Assembly (NCBI GenBank): GCA_934153945.1
Contig: CAKPFM010000003.1
Location: forward strand, 1-64,000
DNA from: an uncultured Bacilli bacterium
GTDB taxonomy: Bacteria > Bacillota_I > Bacilli_A > RF39 > UBA660
DNA: 64,000 nt
Direction: 5' to 3'
Positions 61,889 to 64,000 of the stretch are shown one piece after another. Made by a program: the position numbers and the translations under genes. The notes under the pieces were generated by a model. It was not told the DNA's origin, did not search any database, and saw only the letters and a program-made list of their open reading frames with translations. Position 1 is the first letter of the stretch. Every line of letters begins with the position of its first letter.

Positions 61889-63538
61889 TTGAAAAAATTA
61901 TTTATAGTAATTTTCATAATTTTCAGTATAAATGTAAAAGCGTATACCAGTAGTGATGCTGAATACAATCATGGATATATCATGCCAGATTTATATAATA
62001 CTGGATACACATCTAGTTTTGATGAATTAGTTGATATAGAAATAAAATATCCCGATATAAATTGTTATTCAGGGCTATGTGATATAAATAAGAAGTTTAT
62101 TGAAAAATATGGTTCTATTATTGATGGATTTAAAACTGATAAAATGATAAGAATAAATGCTGTAGATAATGTTACAATTAAAAACTTTTATATTAACAAC
62201 AATACTTGGTATGGTATTAATGTTGTAGCCTATAATGGTGATAAATATCCTGAAAATATTTTAATTGAAAATGGCGAAATAATGGGTACTAAAGCTGCTG
62301 CTATTAACGGAAGTAATATTACAGTAAAAAAAATGTATATTCACGACTATGGTAATGATGCATTCAAAATTGGTAGTAATCAATATATTATTTCAAATTA
62401 TATAACTAGTGGTGGATTAGGAGATGGAGCTCATGCTGATGGTGCTCAATTAAGTTTTGGTCCTATTAATAATGTCAATTTTTTTGGAAATAGATTTGAT
62501 ATGATCGGATTTAATTCAATTGATGGTAAAAAATATAAAGCAAATGCTATTTTCTTTTTATCATTAGAAAAAGGAGATGCAAGTAATATAAATATTAAAT
62601 ATAATTGGATTAATGGTGGCGGATATACTGTATATTTTGCTGAAGCCGAAAATTCCAATTTAAGTAATATTACATTTCAAGAAAACATTATTGGAAATGG
62701 ATATAGATTCGGATATTATTGTAATAATTATAATAAATTAATAAATGGTTATGATACGCAAATTTATATGGATGATGTTAATTTACCAAATATTGGTAGC
62801 ATTGTATATTTAAATAATAATTCAATAATTAATAATTTAGATAAAGTTAATAATCAAATAAAGGTTATTGTAAATAGTTCTAACTATACTTCAAATGAAC
62901 AAATAATATTAGTCAAGGTAGAATTATATGATTATAACAATAAACTAATAAGCAGTAAAAAACAAACTACAACATTGATAAAAAATATGAAGGGAAAAGA
63001 ATTTGCTAATAAACAAAATATATCATTTAATATGTTTCCAAAAGATATTAAAACAACACTAACAATTGATTTACCAAACGACATTAATGGGTATTATATT
63101 AAAACTACAGCATATAAAAATGATGAAAACGGTACAATTTTAAGAACTAGTAAAATAATTAATACAAAACCCGGCAATATTAAAAGCACTGAAAATGTAA
63201 ATAATAAACAAAATAATGCAAATATTAAAAATGAAGAAAACAATAATGTTAATAATGTAAACAATAAACAAAATAATACAAATATTAAAAATGAAGAAAA
63301 CAATAATGTTAATAATGTAAATAATAAATCAGAAGAAATAAAATCTAATAATAACACAAATGAAAATAATGTAATTGATAATTCTAATCTAGAAGCTAAT
63401 AATGATAAAACAGATAACAAAGAAATGATAATAAATGAAACAAATAATAATATTGATATAGATTTAATAGGAATTATAATAATTGCTTTTATAGAAATTT
63501 GTGTAGCAATCATAGTTATAATAAAACATAAGAAATAA
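61889..63538 (+). CDS. secreted parallel beta-helix protein with Asn-rich repeats and C-terminal anchor
   Basis: A protein of about 549 residues. Signal peptide (1-18, ending VKA), then a right-handed beta-helix region (about 60-280) with repeating N-T-x-Y / N-I-x-I-x-N strands of the pectate-lyase-like fold (VTIKNFYINNNTWYGINVVAYN, NVNFFGNRFDMIG). A strand-rich domain (about 310-425) follows, then an Asn-rich spacer (about 430-510) with two copies of a 21-residue repeat, and a C-terminal helix (about 522-545) with a basic tail. I start at TTG 6 nt after GAGGTGAT; an in-frame GTG overlaps that SD. Likely a wall-surface polysaccharide-binding or lyase-like protein; no catalytic motif is certain. 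Confidence 0.75.
   Translation: MKKLFIVIFIIFSINVKAYTSSDAEYNHGYIMPDLYNTGYTSSFDELVDIEIKYPDINCYSGLCDINKKFIEKYGSIIDGFKTDKMIRINAVDNVTIKNFYINNNTWYGINVVAYNGDKYPENILIENGEIMGTKAAAINGSNITVKKMYIHDYGNDAFKIGSNQYIISNYITSGGLGDGAHADGAQLSFGPINNVNFFGNRFDMIGFNSIDGKKYKANAIFFLSLEKGDASNINIKYNWINGGGYTVYFAEAENSNLSNITFQENIIGNGYRFGYYCNNYNKLINGYDTQIYMDDVNLPNIGSIVYLNNNSIINNLDKVNNQIKVIVNSSNYTSNEQIILVKVELYDYNNKLISSKKQTTTLIKNMKGKEFANKQNISFNMFPKDIKTTLTIDLPNDINGYYIKTTAYKNDENGTILRTSKIINTKPGNIKSTENVNNKQNNANIKNEENNNVNNVNNKQNNTNIKNEENNNVNNVNNKSEEIKSNNNTNENNVIDNSNLEANNDKTDNKEMIINETNNNIDIDLIGIIIIAFIEICVAIIVIIKHKK
63192..63330 (+). repeat. about 63-bp tandem repeat in the beta-helix gene
   Basis: Two near-identical units encode the Asn-rich spacer (NNKQNNxNIKNEENNNVNNV), with third-position and one amino-acid difference (A/T). 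A partial third unit follows. In-frame length indicates expansion by slippage. Confidence 0.8.
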
Positions 63539-63553
63539 AGTTAATGCTTTATT
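63534..63553 (+). terminator. intrinsic terminator after the beta-helix gene
   Basis: Stem AATAAAG / CTTTATT with a 6-nt loop, followed by TTTTT on the plus strand. The stop codon lies in the left arm. Confidence 0.65.
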
Positions 63554-63615
63554 TTTTTAGTTGATAAAAAATAAATTTTATGTTATTATAACTTACTAAT
63601 TAAGGGGTGTATTAC

Positions 63616-64000
63616 ATGGAAGATGTAATTAAAGATGCAAAATATTGTTTAAATATAATCAATGGATTCATTGATGGTAGAAGAAATTTTGGAAAAATAT
63701 ATAGAAATACTAATGAAAATTTATCTAAAATTTTTTCAAACTATAATTTTGAAAATAAAAATGTTTTAAGTGTTCTAGCATCAGGCGATCAAGTATTTTC
63801 AAGTTACTATTTAGGGGCTAATAATGTTGATACATTTGATTCAAATATACTGACATATTATTATTTTTTTCTAAAAAAATGGACTATTTTAAAAACTAGT
63901 AAAACATATATTCCAGCATCTAATAAAGAACTATTAGAAATCATTAAATTACATGATAATAGTGAGGAAGAAATTAATGCATCATATTTTTGGAAATATA
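63616..64000 (+). CDS. unrecognised gene truncated by window end; SAM-binding-like segment
   Basis: The first 128 or so codons of a plus-strand gene behind SD AAGGGG (7-8 nt before ATG). Residues around 55-75 read NVLSVLASGDQVFSSYYLGANNVDTFD, resembling the glycine-bearing motif I and acidic end of motif II of Rossmann SAM-dependent methyltransferases or DUF3419-type proteins. No stop is seen before the window ends. The call is tentative. Confidence 0.45.
   Translation, partial: MEDVIKDAKYCLNIINGFIDGRRNFGKIYRNTNENLSKIFSNYNFENKNVLSVLASGDQVFSSYYLGANNVDTFDSNILTYYYFFLKKWTILKTSKTYIPASNKELLEIIKLHDNSEEEINASYFWKY

Noticed and set aside
63192..63330. CRISPR array
   Set aside because: The repeats are two near-identical in-frame coding units with no unique spacers, inside an Asn-rich protein segment. 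No cas gene is present in the window.

Overview
The window is AT-rich chromosomal DNA from a low-GC Gram-positive (Bacillota) bacterium. Small-Bacilli gene content (DUF402 phosphatase, CdaA/CdaR, ecfA-ecfA-ecfT-truA, Spo0A, dacF-spmA-spmB-rluB, CwlD-like amidase), monoderm surface proteins and lipoboxes all point that way. An uncultured gut Bacilli lineage of the RF39/Erysipelotrichia kind is my inference; the 16S gene present here would settle it. The genetic code looks standard: TGA is a stop, for example in the ATGA overlap of ecfT and truA. The 16S 3' end carries a normal anti-Shine-Dalgarno sequence, and good SD sites let me trim several starts.

Layout. 1-3050: an rRNA operon on the minus strand (23S 5' part, tRNA-less spacer, complete 16S) preceded by three near-identical tandem sigma-A promoters. 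3.0-9.8 kb: housekeeping and developmental genes (DUF402 phosphatase, S41 protease, LolA-like lipoprotein, DUF378 protein, cdaA-cdaR, spo0A with an upstream 0A box). 9.8-15.8 kb: an Rpn-type nuclease gene, then a prepilin-pgk-flippase-like-GT4-tpiA run and a rhodanese protein.

15.9-39.8 kb is the striking part: about 24 kb, entirely on the minus strand, carrying a complete-looking Tad (type IVc) pilus set (pilin, two further pilin-like proteins, TadE-like, TadZ-, CpaB-, CpaF/TadA-, TadB- and TadC-like) directly followed by a Gram-positive type IV secretion set (two VirB2-like proteins, VirB6, PrgI/VirB3, a VirB4 split into two ORFs, a membrane-anchored SpoIID+CHAP wall hydrolase, a lipoprotein and a VirD4 coupling ATPase). 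A 1119-residue secreted Cys-rich protein with a thioester-domain-like motif heads the pilus genes. No relaxase, integrase or partition gene is visible, and core metabolic genes flank both sides. I therefore read it as a resident chromosomal surface or secretion machine rather than a conjugative element. Internal promoters and terminators divide it into at least three transcription units, with the two pilin genes each first in their unit.

39.9-51.5 kb: ECF transporter module plus truA, rluB-spmB-spmA-dacF, a second Rpn gene, small membrane or lipoprotein genes, uppP, an HtrA protease and an Abi_2/HEPN protein. 51.5-60.2 kb: CwlD-like amidase, a DUF4143 ATPase bracketed by a 33-bp direct repeat derived from the end of the neighbouring methyltransferase gene, an FxLYD protein, rplM-rpsI with a structured leader, a lysozyme-like wall enzyme, a compact UvrD-like helicase and a YnbB-like PLP enzyme. 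60.2-64 kb: an IS110-family element whose upstream non-coding end could encode a bridge RNA, a wall or membrane beta-helix protein with Asn-rich repeats, and the start of an unrecognised gene cut by the window end.
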